A DNA stretch of 64,000 bases from Mycolicibacterium pyrenivorans (GTDB lineage Bacteria; Actinomycetota; Actinomycetes; Mycobacteriales; Mycobacteriaceae): assembly GCF_025821625.1 (NCBI RefSeq), contig NZ_JACKSH010000026.1, forward strand, positions 42,045 to 106,044, in the 5' to 3' direction. The position numbers and the translations under genes were made by a program. Below the pieces are notes generated by a model, which ran no database searches, was not told the DNA's origin, and worked only from the letters and a program-made list of their open reading frames with translations. Shown here one piece after another: positions 1 to 8,886 of this stretch. Every line of letters starts with the position of its first letter. Positions within the stretch are counted from its first letter, which is position 1.

Positions 1-916
1 CGGCGTGGAGGGTCACCGGGGATCCCCGCTCGCCGGCGCAGATCTCGACGACGGTGGTTCCGTCGTCGGGCGCGGGCCCGGCGCCCCCGTCGACGATCAC
101 CACCCGAAGCCCGGCGTCGTCGCCGTGGTGCGGCAGCCATTTCAGCCAGTCCCAGGCCTGGCGGGCAGTCGGTGCGGCGGTGACCGCCACCAGGCCGGGC
201 CGATGCAGTGTCGCGAGTTGGCACACCAGCGCGCGCACCACCGCGCGGGCCGGGCCGCGATCGCCGGTGACGGTCAGGCGCGCCGTCGTGTGCAGCGCCA
301 CCACGACGGGCACCCCGTCGACGGTCGAGCGGCGATCCACCAGCCTGCGGGCCGCCCCGGTGGTGACGGGGTCGGCGCCTTCGTCGGATGTCAGGTGGGG
401 TGCCACCACCACGGTGGCCGACGGCTGCTCGCCGACGCCGACGCGCACCGAACAGAACTGGGGATGCTCCGGGGTGCGTTCCCACATCCGATCGCCACCG
501 GCCAGTGTCCACAACGTCGCCGGATCCGGGTGGGTCCAGTGCAGCGCCACGTGTTGTTCCGCGGCGGAGTCCGCGAGCGCGCCGTCGAGCGTATCGAGGT
601 AGCGCAGGTATCCGGCGCGTTGGTCGTTGATCTCCGCTGCCCGCCCCGTTCCCCTGGCGCCGTAGGCGAGGGTGCCGACGACCGAGACCAGCATCATGGC
701 GGGAAAGAACAGGAACATCGGATTGCGCGTCGACGCGCTGCCCGAGGTCAGGTACAGCACGCTCATCCCTGCCATCGCCGCGATCATCGCGACGGGCATC
801 AGTCGCGCCATCGGGCTGATCGCCGCCTGCGTCGGCAGCGCGGGCGGGTCGTCGACGACGACCTGGCCGCCCGGCATGACCGGGGGCCCAGACAGCGGCG
901 TACCGAGCAGATCCAT
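1..916 (-). CDS. eccC4: ESX-4 type VII secretion ATPase EccC4, N-terminal part (runs off the left edge)
   Basis: This is the membrane-anchored FtsK/SpoIIIE-type motor ATPase of the ESX-4 type VII secretion complex. Only the N-terminal ~305 residues are inside the window, so the ATPase domains lie beyond base 1. Visible are an MDLLGTPLSG start, a 'VVVDDPPALP' stretch typical of EccC N-termini, two hydrophobic segments in the first ~85 residues, and a later domain with 'WDWLKWLPH', recurrent in EccC proteins. The ATG at 916 is the first in-frame start facing eccD4. It is divergent from eccD4 across a 95-bp gap, the usual ESX-4 arrangement. Confidence 0.85.
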   Translation of the reverse strand, partial: MDLLGTPLSGPPVMPGGQVVVDDPPALPTQAAISPMARLMPVAMIAAMAGMSVLYLTSGSASTRNPMFLFFPAMMLVSVVGTLAYGARGTGRAAEINDQRAGYLRYLDTLDGALADSAAEQHVALHWTHPDPATLWTLAGGDRMWERTPEHPQFCSVRVGVGEQPSATVVVAPHLTSDEGADPVTTGAARRLVDRRSTVDGVPVVVALHTTARLTVTGDRGPARAVVRALVCQLATLHRPGLVAVTAAPTARQAWDWLKWLPHHGDDAGLRVVIVDGGAGPAPDDGTTVVEICAGERGSPVTLHA

Positions 917-1011
917 TGGTGAGTAGACGCGGCAACCGCCGATCTCGTTCCATCCACAGCCCGACGAAGTTCTGCGTGGGTCCGGCCGCGCGTGGGGTTA
1001 CGTTGTCTTGC

Positions 1012-2325
1012 GTGCCGGATACGTTGTGCAGGTTGGCCATCCAGGTGGCGGGGCCGGTGGAGCCGACCGCTGTGGACGTGGTGTTGCCCGCGGACTGTCC
1101 GGTTGGCGTGCTGATCCCGCCGGTCGTGGACGCGGCGCTGGGTGATTGTCCACCCGTCACCGATCCGCGACGCTGGTATCTGGTCCGTGTCGGCGGTGAT
1201 CGTCTCGATACCTCGCTGACGTTGCGGGAGAACGCGGTTCGCGATGGCGACACGATTCTGCTGGCGGCGGCGCCGTTGCCGCCCCCCTCCAGGAGATCCG
1301 GAGATCCGAGCGGCGTCGTCGCCGGCGCGGTCGAGCAGGCCCAGGGTGCGGCGCTGCGCGGCGGCGTTGCGGTCGCGGCCTTTGCCGTCACGGTTCTCAG
1401 CGCCGCGGCCCTGGTGTGGTCCGGCAGTACCAGCGGGATGTCCGCGCACCTGTGGACCGCGGCCGCCCTGTCGGCGGGCGCCGCGGCGACCATCGTGGTC
1501 GGCGGGTCGGCCCGCCTGCTGTCGGTCACCTCGAGCGTGGCCGCGGTGGTCTTCGCGTCGGTGACCGGGGTCCTCGCCGTGCCCGGCGCTCCGTGGGCGC
1601 CGACCGTGTTGCTCGCCGCGTCGGCGGGGTGTGCGGTCTCGATTCTGCTGTTGCGCACGGCGTCTCGCGGTACCACCATCCTGACGACGATGACGGCGCT
1701 CACGGGCACGGTCGCCGCGGTCGGTGCGATCGGCGTCATCGCGGCGGTGCCGTTCGACGCGGCCGGGGCCGTGCTGACGGTGTTGTCGCTGGGCGGCCTG
1801 TCCGCGGCACCGAAGTTGACGGTGGCCGTGGCCGGGCTGGGGCCGTCGCGGCAGGACGTCGGAAGCCGGCGCGCCGCTGTCGCCCATCGTGTGCTGACGG
1901 GACTGGTCGCAGGCTGGTCCTGCGGGGCGGTGCTCGGGGTGGCCGCCGTCGCCGTGCATCCGCGGGACGCGCCGGCGGTCGCGGCCCTGTTCTGCGCTGA
2001 CGTCGCCGTGTTGCTGCTGCTTCGCCGACGAACACATGTCGACACGCGGCGCCGGATCGCGCTGGGCGGCGCAGGAGTCACCGCGGCGCTGGTGGCCGCC
2101 ACCGTAGTGGTGCGCAATGCGCCGGAACACGCCTATTGGCTGTGCGCGGCCCTCGTCACGGTCGCCATCGCAGCCCTGCACCGAAGGGTCGCTACCACCA
2201 CGCCGAACCCCGTTGTCCGCCAATGTGTCCAGGTGACCGAGTACGTCGCGCTGGCAGCGGTGGTGCCGTTGGCGGCGTGGGTGACGGGCGTCTACGGCAT
2301 GGTGCGGGGCCTGGCTCTGCCATGA
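1012..2325 (+). CDS. eccD4: ESX-4 membrane pore protein EccD4
   Basis: EccD forms the multi-pass inner-membrane vestibule of type VII secretion systems. The protein (437 aa from the GTG at 1012) starts with a ~90-residue soluble ubiquitin-like region ('CRLAIQVAG ... LRENAVRDGDTILL'), then about eleven hydrophobic segments rich in Ala, Val and Leu, the EccD pattern. An in-frame ATG lies upstream at 916, but it would overlap the eccC4 start region and add a non-conserved, Arg-rich leader, so the GTG is preferred. Its stop overlaps the mycP4 start (ATGA), implying translational coupling. Confidence 0.85.
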   Translation: MPDTLCRLAIQVAGPVEPTAVDVVLPADCPVGVLIPPVVDAALGDCPPVTDPRRWYLVRVGGDRLDTSLTLRENAVRDGDTILLAAAPLPPPSRRSGDPSGVVAGAVEQAQGAALRGGVAVAAFAVTVLSAAALVWSGSTSGMSAHLWTAAALSAGAAATIVVGGSARLLSVTSSVAAVVFASVTGVLAVPGAPWAPTVLLAASAGCAVSILLLRTASRGTTILTTMTALTGTVAAVGAIGVIAAVPFDAAGAVLTVLSLGGLSAAPKLTVAVAGLGPSRQDVGSRRAAVAHRVLTGLVAGWSCGAVLGVAAVAVHPRDAPAVAALFCADVAVLLLLRRRTHVDTRRRIALGGAGVTAALVAATVVVRNAPEHAYWLCAALVTVAIAALHRRVATTTPNPVVRQCVQVTEYVALAAVVPLAAWVTGVYGMVRGLALP

Positions 2326-3680
2326 GGGCGGCCGTGCGCCTGCTGGCGGTGGCGGTCCTGATCGCCGCTCCGGTTGCCACCCCCACCGCGGTCGCCGTGA
2401 CGCCGCCGCCGCTGGACGACTCCCGGCTGCCCCCGGCGGGTCCGCCCACCCCGCAGCGCCCCACCGCCCAGCGCGACGACTGCGTCGCGGCGCCGCCGGT
2501 GTCCCCAACCTCCGCGGCTCCCGGCCAGCTGACGGGTATCGACCTGCCCACGGTGTGGGCGTTGACGCGCGGAGCGGGTCAGACGGTCGCCGTGATCGAC
2601 ACCGGCGTGGCCCGCCATCGGCGCCTGCCGCACCTGGTCCCCGGCGGTGACTACGTCTCGACGCAGGACGGCGCGGCCGACTGTGACGGCCACGGCACGA
2701 TCGTCGCCGGGATCATCGGCGCAGCCCCGGATTCGGCCGACCCCGCCGCGTTCACCGGTATCGCGCCCGACGCCACCCTTCTCGCGATCCGGCAGTCCAG
2801 CAACAAGTTCCGTGCGGTCGACGATCCCGCGGGGTCGGGTTTCGGCGACGTCGAGACGATGGCGTCGGCGGTGCGGACCGCTGCCGATCTGGGCGCGACC
2901 GTCATCAACATCTCGTCGGTGGCCTGCCTGCCGGCCGAGGCCGATCTCGATGACCGTGCGCTGGGAGCGGCGCTGGCCTACGCCGTCGACGTCAAGAACG
3001 TCGTCGTGGTGACGGCGGCGGGCAACGTCGGCGGTCCCGGCCAGTGTGCCGGCCAGAATCCCCGCGACTCCGCGGACTGGGACGACGTCGCCGTGGTGGT
3101 GAGCCCGGCATGGTACGACGACTACGTGCTCACCGTCGGCTCCGTCAGCGCCGACGGAGGTGCGTCGGATTTCACCCTGGCCGGCCCGTGGGTGGACGTC
3201 GCGGCGCCGGGAGAGGCGATCGTGTCCCTCGCTCCGGCCGCCGACGGTCTGGTGAACACCACTGCCTCTCAGTCGTTTTCGCCGGGGTCGGCGCCGATCT
3301 CGGGAACCAGCTACGCCGCGCCGGTGGTGAGTGCCGTCGCGGCCCTGGTCCGCGCCCGATCTCCGGAACTGACCGCGCGGCAGGTGATGCGGCGCATCGA
3401 GGACACCGCCCTTCATCCCGCAGCCGGATGGGATCCCGCGGTCGGCCACGGTGTCGTCGACGCACTCGCGGCCGTCACCGATGCCGGCGCCGCGGGTCAT
3501 GGCATGGCGTCGGGCGCGCCGGTCCGGATGGCCACCTCCGCGCCTGCGGCGGATCGGACACCCGGACGGACGGCGGTTCAGGGCGCCGTCCTGTGCTTCG
3601 CGGTGACGGCGGGCATCGTCGTGGTGTCGTTGTCGATCGGCCGCTTACGGCGACGCGACGAGGCCGTCCCTGGCGACTGA
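2322..3680 (+). CDS. mycP4: ESX-4 mycosin, membrane-anchored subtilisin-like protease MycP4
   Basis: Mycosins are subtilisin-family serine proteases that stabilise the type VII secretion complex on the periplasmic side. The 452-aa protein has an N-terminal signal peptide (residues ~1-26), a Pro-rich propeptide-like stretch, and the catalytic triad as D93 (VAVIDTGVA), H124 (CDGHGT) and S330 (GTSYAAP). A C-terminal transmembrane helix (~residues 415-437) is followed by an Arg-rich cytosolic tail. The ATG at 2322 overlaps the eccD4 stop. Its 3' end overlaps the convergent eccB4 gene by 36 bp. Confidence 0.9.
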   Translation: MRAAVRLLAVAVLIAAPVATPTAVAVTPPPLDDSRLPPAGPPTPQRPTAQRDDCVAAPPVSPTSAAPGQLTGIDLPTVWALTRGAGQTVAVIDTGVARHRRLPHLVPGGDYVSTQDGAADCDGHGTIVAGIIGAAPDSADPAAFTGIAPDATLLAIRQSSNKFRAVDDPAGSGFGDVETMASAVRTAADLGATVINISSVACLPAEADLDDRALGAALAYAVDVKNVVVVTAAGNVGGPGQCAGQNPRDSADWDDVAVVVSPAWYDDYVLTVGSVSADGGASDFTLAGPWVDVAAPGEAIVSLAPAADGLVNTTASQSFSPGSAPISGTSYAAPVVSAVAALVRARSPELTARQVMRRIEDTALHPAAGWDPAVGHGVVDALAAVTDAGAAGHGMASGAPVRMATSAPAADRTPGRTAVQGAVLCFAVTAGIVVVSLSIGRLRRRDEAVPGD

Positions 3681-5042
3681 CGCGTCGCGGTGGCTGAGTT
3701 CGGGGCCGCGCGGCAGGACCGCCAGCACGGGCCACGGCGCAGGCACGGCGGGTCCGTTCAGGCCGAGGGCCACCGCGGTGTCGCCGTCCCGGATTCCGAA
3801 GCGCGTTCCCGAATCGGTCACCAGGAAAAGCGAATTCGAGCCCGGACCGCCGCCGGTGAGCCCGACCGAGCGGACGAACACGCTTCGGCCGGCGGGCACC
3901 GAGACGGCATCGACCGCGGGACCGTCGGCGTCGGCCTGCGCCAGCGCAACCGGGTGCCCGGTCGCCGGTGTGGCGTGACCGACGAGGACAGTGCTGCCGG
4001 AGGCGCGTCCCGCCTGCCATCGAGCGCAGACGACGGGCTCGTCGGTCACACCGCCGTGTTCGGGGAACGTCGCGACGGGCAGGATGTCGAGAACGGGCAG
4101 GGTGCCGATGGCGGCGGGGGCCACCGTGGGGATCTGCTCACCGACGCGCGAGTCGGTGTAGCGGATCAGGTCTGCGGCGACCTCGCCGATGCGCTGGACC
4201 CCGTCGGCGAGGACCACGAAATGGTCGGCAGCACTTCCTGAGTCGGCAGTCGTCCGGGGCACCTTCACCACGGAGCCCACCGGGTGACCGCCTAGCGACC
4301 GGGGTCCCGGTGTGCCAACTGCGGGGATGTGCGGTGGCACGATCTGCGGCGCTTCGGGTATCGCCGACAGCACCGCAGCCGAAACCGGACGCGGCACGAC
4401 ACCGTCGAGTCGCAGCGCGCGGACCACGGCGTGATGGCGCAGGTCCACCCGGGCACGCCGATCGCCGTACAGCAGGTAGGTGGCGGCGGCGCCCGCACCG
4501 CGCGGCGTCACCAGCACGCCGGGTCCCGGTCTCACCGCGCCGTCGGCCGGCGGCCCGGCGATGACGGTGGTGGTCCCGCGGGCGTCGTCACACACCGTCC
4601 ACGCGGACTCCGCCGGCCCCAGTGGCGTCGGGATCGCCTCCGGCGCACCGGGGATGCCCACCTGGGGCCCGCGGGGCGCGCGGTGGACGGCCCGCCGACC
4701 GACGACGCGCGGGTCCGCCGGTGTGCCCACGATCAGCCGCGCCGACGCGAGGTTGAACACCGGATGCAGGGTGTCGCCGATCTTCACGTACAACGCACCG
4801 GTTTCGCGGACCATGACGATGGACGCGTCACCCAACTCGCCGGACGGCCGCACCACGGCAAGGACCGCACAGATCGCGAGGGCGATGGCCGCGAGTACTG
4901 CGCCCGCCGCCAGTGAAAGCGATTGCGCGCGAGGCGGATCGTCGAGCATCCGGGTGTCGCCGCGCAGCAACGCGTGCTCCATCCGGCGCACCAGAAACCG
5001 GTACCCGCTGACATGCAGACGCGTTGTCGGTTGTCCAGGCAT
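3645..5042 (-). CDS. eccB4: ESX-4 core component EccB4
   Basis: EccB is the single-pass, mostly periplasmic core subunit of type VII secretion. The 465-aa product begins with a short cytosolic segment ('RLHVSGYRFLVRRMEHALLRGD', split here as RLHVSGYRFLV then RRMEHALLRGD), the EccB signature, followed by one transmembrane helix (~residues 42-65) and a long periplasmic domain. Its length is near the usual ~470 aa. A strong purine-rich ribosome site (GGAGGGGGAGAG) sits directly before the ATG at 5042. It completes the eccC4-eccD4-mycP4-eccB4 set; the esxT/esxU substrates would lie to the left of the window. Confidence 0.88.
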   Translation of the reverse strand: MPGQPTTRLHVSGYRFLVRRMEHALLRGDTRMLDDPPRAQSLSLAAGAVLAAIALAICAVLAVVRPSGELGDASIVMVRETGALYVKIGDTLHPVFNLASARLIVGTPADPRVVGRRAVHRAPRGPQVGIPGAPEAIPTPLGPAESAWTVCDDARGTTTVIAGPPADGAVRPGPGVLVTPRGAGAAATYLLYGDRRARVDLRHHAVVRALRLDGVVPRPVSAAVLSAIPEAPQIVPPHIPAVGTPGPRSLGGHPVGSVVKVPRTTADSGSAADHFVVLADGVQRIGEVAADLIRYTDSRVGEQIPTVAPAAIGTLPVLDILPVATFPEHGGVTDEPVVCARWQAGRASGSTVLVGHATPATGHPVALAQADADGPAVDAVSVPAGRSVFVRSVGLTGGGPGSNSLFLVTDSGTRFGIRDGDTAVALGLNGPAVPAPWPVLAVLPRGPELSHRDASVARDGLVASP

Positions 5043-5086
5043 CTCTCCCCCTCCGTCAGCGTAACGGCGGTGCGGGAGTGCTCAGT

Positions 5087-5647
5087 TCACTTGTTGGAGC
5101 GGCGTTCGCGGTACGCGGCGACGTGCTGGCGATTGCCGCAGTTGCCGGTGTCGCAGAACTTCCCCGAGCGGTTGCGGGACAGGTCGACCAACACGGCGTG
5201 GCAGTCGGGCGCGGCGCAGATCTTGAGCCGCCGCAATTCGCCCCAACGGATCAGGTCCGCCAGTGCCATCGCCATCTCCGCACCCATCCGCTGCCACAGC
5301 GGGTCGTGGACCGAGGCGAGGTGCAGATGCCACTCCGGCATCTCGGGGTGCCGCGTCAGCCACGGCGCCGCTCGGGTGTCCGACAGCAGCGCATTGACCT
5401 GTCCGACGGCGCGCTCCTCGTCGTCGGCGGCCTCCCAGATCCTGCCGAGGCGGGCCCGCAGCTGATGGACCGACTCGAGTTCGGCCGCGTCGTGGTCGCG
5501 GCGGCCGGTCCAGCCGAAGCCGTCCAGGTATGCGTCGAGCGCGGCGAGGTCGGGGAGTTGCTCGCCGTCGACGCGGTCGCTGTTGATCAGCAAACACGCC
5601 GCCCGCAACGTGAGGTCGGTGTCATGATTGAAAAGCATTTGACTCAT
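5087..5647 (-). CDS. CGNR zinc-finger (ABATE domain) transcriptional regulator
   Basis: This 186-aa protein has an N-terminal all-alpha ABATE-type region and a C-terminal CGNR zinc finger: Cys-x4-Cys at 'CAAPDCHAVLVD' followed by 'GKFCDTGNCGNRQHVAAYR'. Proteins of this family are putative DNA-binding regulators. I chose the ATG at 5647 because AAAGGGGG lies just upstream; an ATG 30 bp further out would put extra residues in the short promoter region. It is divergent from the EamA transporter gene with 78 bp between them, so it probably controls that gene; this is inference. Confidence 0.8.
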   Translation of the reverse strand: MSQMLFNHDTDLTLRAACLLINSDRVDGEQLPDLAALDAYLDGFGWTGRRDHDAAELESVHQLRARLGRIWEAADDEERAVGQVNALLSDTRAAPWLTRHPEMPEWHLHLASVHDPLWQRMGAEMAMALADLIRWGELRRLKICAAPDCHAVLVDLSRNRSGKFCDTGNCGNRQHVAAYRERRSNK

Positions 5648-5725
5648 GACCCCCTTTCCGGATAGCGTCATGATCAAAGTTGATTTTACTCATTACATCA
5701 CTGCTGACATCGTTGGAGGTGGCCC

Positions 5726-6787
5726 ATGGCCGCGAATCTCGCGCACGCGTCGAACGAGCGCACGGGCGCAGGCCACTTTCGCATGGGCCTACTCTTCGCG
5801 ATCGGATCGGCGTTCGCCTTCGGATCGTCGGGACCGTTCGCGAAATCGCTGATGGAGGCCGGTTGGAGCCCGACCGCGGCTGTCACCGCGCGGTTGGCGG
5901 GCGGCGCCCTCGCGATGGCCGTTTTCGCCTCGGTGGTGCGCCCCGGCTGGATCCGGGAGGCGCGCACGCATGCGCGCACCGTGGTGCTGTACGGACTCGC
6001 GCCGATCGCCGGTGCTCAGCTCTTCTACTACAACGCCGTCTCCCAGTTGTCGGTCGGCGTCGCATTGCTGCTCGAGTACACCGCGCCGATCCTCGTCGTG
6101 GGCTGGCTGTGGGCGACCACGCGCCGGCGGCCCACCGCCCTGACGCTCGGCGGCGTGGCGCTCGCGGTGGCCGGAATCATGCTGGTGCTCGGGATTCTCG
6201 GGCCGGGCGGGATCTCCGGTGCCGACATCAACCTCGCCGGCGTCGGATGGGGTCTGGCGGCCGCGGTCTGCGCGGCCTGCTACTTCCTGATGTCGGACAA
6301 GGTCGGCGGGCAGGGTCCGGACGGACAGGCAGGGCTGCACCCGATCACGCTCGCCGCAGGCGGCCTGATCGTTGGCGCGGCGACGGTGAGCCTGCTCGGC
6401 GTGGCCGGCGTGATGCCGCTGACGTTCACCGCGTCCGACGCCGTCATCGCGGGCTGGACCACCTCGTGGCTGGTGCCCGTCGTCGCGCTGGCGCTGATCC
6501 CGACGGCGATCGCCTACACGCTGGGGATCGTCGGGATCGCCCGGCTGCGGCCGAGGTTCGCATCCCTGGTCGGGCTGTCCGAGGTGATGTTCGCGGTGCT
6601 GGCGGCGTGGGTGCTGCTCGGCGAGGCCGTCACCGCGATGCAGGCCGTCGGCGGCGCGGTCGTCCTCGTCGGGCTCGCGCTGGCCCGCCAGGGCGACCGC
6701 AGCGAGCAGTTCCAGCCGGCCGACGCGGCATCGTGGCCGGACGCGCCCGTCGCCGAGCTAGCATCGTCGGGTGAAGACCGATCTTGA
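5726..6787 (+). CDS. EamA/DMT-family transporter, probable metabolite exporter
   Basis: The 353-aa membrane protein has about ten hydrophobic helices in two EamA repeats (roughly residues 20-155 and 175-325), as in drug/metabolite transporters that export amino acids or similar small molecules. GGAGGTGG lies just upstream of the ATG at 5726. The gene diverges from the CGNR regulator gene and its last 17 bp overlap the GTG start of the first cutinase gene. Substrate cannot be told from sequence. As I recall, this pair is absent at this place in M. tuberculosis, where the ESX-4 genes run directly into the cutinases. Confidence 0.85.
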   Translation: MAANLAHASNERTGAGHFRMGLLFAIGSAFAFGSSGPFAKSLMEAGWSPTAAVTARLAGGALAMAVFASVVRPGWIREARTHARTVVLYGLAPIAGAQLFYYNAVSQLSVGVALLLEYTAPILVVGWLWATTRRRPTALTLGGVALAVAGIMLVLGILGPGGISGADINLAGVGWGLAAAVCAACYFLMSDKVGGQGPDGQAGLHPITLAAGGLIVGAATVSLLGVAGVMPLTFTASDAVIAGWTTSWLVPVVALALIPTAIAYTLGIVGIARLRPRFASLVGLSEVMFAVLAAWVLLGEAVTAMQAVGGAVVLVGLALARQGDRSEQFQPADAASWPDAPVAELASSGEDRS

Positions 6788-7448
6788 TGCCCGCCCGAAC
6801 CGCAGGTTCGCCCGAATGGTGTCGCTGGCGGCGGCCGTGCTCACCGTCGGTGCGCTGCTCGTCGCTCCGGCAGTGTCAGCACCCACCGCACGCGCGCAGG
6901 GCTGTCCCGACATCGAGGTGGTGTTTGCCCGCGGCACCGACGAATCGGCCGGCCTCGGCCGCGTGGGATCGGCCTTCGTCGACTCGCTGCGGGGCCGTGT
7001 CGGGAACCGCTCGGTGGGCGCCTACGCCGTCAACTACCCGGCGACCTTCGACTTCCTGGCCGCGGCCGGCGGCGCCAACGACGCCAGCGCCCACATCCAG
7101 TACATGATGGCCAACTGCCCGGCCACCAGGCTGGTGCTGGGCGGGTACTCGCAGGGCGCGGCGGTGATCGACGTGATCGCGGCGGTGCCGGTCCCCGGCG
7201 TCGGATTCACCAACCCACTGCCGCCCAACACCCCCGATTTCGTCGCCGCGATCGCCGTGTTCGGCAATCCCTCGGCCAAGGTGGGCCTGCCGCTGACGGT
7301 TAGCCCGGTGTGGGGTTCGCGCTCCATCGATCTGTGCACCTTCAATGACCCGGTGTGCTCGCCGGGCGACGACATCGCCGCACACAGCAACTACGTATCC
7401 GCGGGCCTGACGAACCAGGCCGCCGCCTTCGTCGCGGGACGGCTGTGA
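6771..7448 (+). CDS. Secreted cutinase-family esterase/lipase (first of three)
   Basis: This is an exported alpha/beta-hydrolase of the mycobacterial cutinase-like family, which acts on esters and lipids at or outside the cell wall. The 225-aa product has a signal peptide (hydrophobic core ~residues 16-43), the family start 'GCPDIEVVFARGT', the nucleophile elbow GGYSQGA, a catalytic Asp in 'NDPVCSPGDD' and a His in 'AHSNYV'. The Cys pattern fits two disulfides. The GTG at 6771 overlaps the transporter's end; an ATG at 6816 would give a shorter leader. Position and sequence suggest an Rv3451/Rv3452 counterpart. Confidence 0.85.
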   Translation: MKTDLDARPNRRFARMVSLAAAVLTVGALLVAPAVSAPTARAQGCPDIEVVFARGTDESAGLGRVGSAFVDSLRGRVGNRSVGAYAVNYPATFDFLAAAGGANDASAHIQYMMANCPATRLVLGGYSQGAAVIDVIAAVPVPGVGFTNPLPPNTPDFVAAIAVFGNPSAKVGLPLTVSPVWGSRSIDLCTFNDPVCSPGDDIAAHSNYVSAGLTNQAAAFVAGRL

Positions 7449-7471
7449 TGGGCCGTCCGTTAAGGTGTCTT

Positions 7472-8140
7472 GTGACTTCCGATCGCCTCAGCCGCCGGAT
7501 TCTGGCGGCAGCCTCCGCTGTCGCAGCCGTCCCGATGGCCGCCACCCTGGTGATGCCCGCGACCGCCGCCGCGCAACCGTGCCCCGACGTGGAGGTGGTG
7601 TTCGCCCGCGGAACCAGTGAGCCCCCGGGTGTCGGCCGAGTCGGCCAGGCACTCGCGAATGCACTGATACCGCAGCTCGGCGGCCGGACCGTCGGGACGT
7701 ACGGCGTCAACTATCCCGCCAGCTACGACTTCCTCAACACGGCCGTCGGTGCGGCCGATGCCACCAATCGCATCGCGGTGATGGCACAGCAGTGCCCCGG
7801 TACCCGGATCGTGCTCGGCGGCTACTCGCAGGGCGCGGCGGTGGTCGACATGCTCGCGGGCGTGCCACCGCTGGGGAACAAAGTGGGCAACATCGGTTCG
7901 GCACCACCGCTGCCCGGCGGCCTCAGCGGGAACGTCGCTGCGGTCGCGGTCTTCGGCAATCCGGCAACGAAGTTCGGGAATCCGGTCTCGGCCGCAGGCT
8001 CGTTCGCGGGCAAGGCGATAGATCTGTGCGCCGACGGCGACCCGATTTGCTCGGACGGCCGAAACCCCTTCGCACACACGAACTACGAATCCTCGCCGTT
8101 CGTCGCGCAGGCCGCCGGGTTCGCGGCCGGTCGCATCTGA
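7472..8140 (+). CDS. Secreted cutinase-family esterase/lipase (second of three)
   Basis: A close paralogue of the upstream gene: 222 aa, signal peptide ending near 'TAAAQP', then 'CPDVEVVFARGTSEPPG', nucleophile motif GGYSQGA, Asp in 'DGDPICSDG', and His in 'FAHTNYE'. I prefer the GTG at 7472 because AAGGTG lies at ribosome-site distance; an in-frame ATG at 7448 sits on the end of the preceding gene and adds eight residues. It probably arose by tandem duplication and is likely co-transcribed with its neighbour (23-bp gap). Confidence 0.85.
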   Translation: MTSDRLSRRILAAASAVAAVPMAATLVMPATAAAQPCPDVEVVFARGTSEPPGVGRVGQALANALIPQLGGRTVGTYGVNYPASYDFLNTAVGAADATNRIAVMAQQCPGTRIVLGGYSQGAAVVDMLAGVPPLGNKVGNIGSAPPLPGGLSGNVAAVAVFGNPATKFGNPVSAAGSFAGKAIDLCADGDPICSDGRNPFAHTNYESSPFVAQAAGFAAGRI

Positions 8141-8201
8141 CCGATCCGCGCGCGTCACGTCCTGCATGCTCAACGGTGGGACGGCTGTTGCCTGCTGTGG
8201 C

Positions 8202-8207
8202 TATGAT
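8202..8207 (+). promoter_or_regulatory. -10 element of a probable leaderless promoter
   Basis: TATGAT stands seven bases before the GTG at 8215. That is the spacing expected when transcription starts on the first base of the start codon, a common arrangement in mycobacteria. I see no convincing -35 hexamer. This supports the GTG rather than the ATG at 8203, which lies inside the -10 element. Confidence 0.5.
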
Positions 8208-8214
8208 CGGCGGG

Positions 8215-8886
8215 GTGATTCGCAAATTGACGGTCGCGGTCGTTCTCGCCGCACTCGCGCTGGTCGCTCCGGCGGCGATTCCGGACGCCGCCGCACCGAT
8301 TCTGCCCGTCGCCTCTGCCGCCCCCTGTCCCCAGGTGGAGTTGATCTTCGCCCGTGGACGGATCGAGTCCCCGGGCGCCGGTCAGATCGGCAACGCACTC
8401 GTCGGAGCCCTGCGGAACAAGACCGGCAAGGACATCGACATGTACGCGGTGGAGTATCCCGCCGACACCGAGGTCGACATCGGCGCCAATGACATGAGCC
8501 AGCGCATCGCGTACATGACGGCCAACTGCCCCGACACCCGCCTGGTGCTCGGCGGCTACTCGCTGGGCGCCGCGGTCACCGATGTGGTGATCGCGGTGCC
8601 TATCGCCGCGTTCGGCTTCAAGAATCCGATGCCGGACGGGGCCGACCGGCACATCGCGGCGGTCGCGCTGTTCGGCAACGGCAGCAGCTGGGTCGGCCCG
8701 ATCGCCAACTTCACCAACCCGGCGCTGCGCGACCGCATCATCGAGCTGTGCCACGGTGACGACCCGATCTGCAATCCCACGGCGCCGGAGAACTGGCAGG
8801 ACTACTGGCCCGCGCATCTGGCCCCCGCCTACATCGGCGCGGGCATGGTGAACCAGGCCGCCGACTTCATCGTGAGCAGGCTCTAG
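8215..8886 (+). CDS. Secreted cutinase-family protein of the Cut2 (Rv2301) type (third of three)
   Basis: This 223-aa exported esterase has a signal peptide (~residues 1-38), '[17 protein letters not shown]', nucleophile motif GGYSLGA, Asp in '[10 protein letters not shown]' and a catalytic His in '[10 protein letters not shown]'. It differs from the two upstream cutinases by FARGR (instead of FARGT), GYSLG (instead of GYSQG), and '[11 protein letters not shown]'. From memory these are hallmarks of the Rv2301 (Cut2) subfamily, so it is not a simple tandem copy of its neighbours. The stop codon is shared with truA on the opposite strand (CTAG at 8883-8886). Confidence 0.82.
   Translation: MIRKLTVAVVLAALALVAPAAIPDAAAPILPVASAAPCPQVELIFARGRIESPGAGQIGNALVGALRNKTGKDIDMYAVEYPADTEVDIGANDMSQRIAYMTANCPDTRLVLGGYSLGAAVTDVVIAVPIAAFGFKNPMPDGADRHIAAVALFGNGSSWVGPIANFTNPALRDRIIELCHGDDPICNPTAPENWQDYWPAHLAPAYIGAGMVNQAADFIVSRL

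Noticed and set aside
799..2508. Long minus-strand frame opposite eccD4
   Set aside because: Shadow of eccD4; the real minus-strand gene there is eccC4, in another frame and ending at 916.
8215..8886. FARGR in the third cutinase as loss of the oxyanion-hole residue
   Set aside because: The Cut2/Rv2301 subfamily has this sequence as a rule (from memory), so it is a subfamily trait and not a local mutation.
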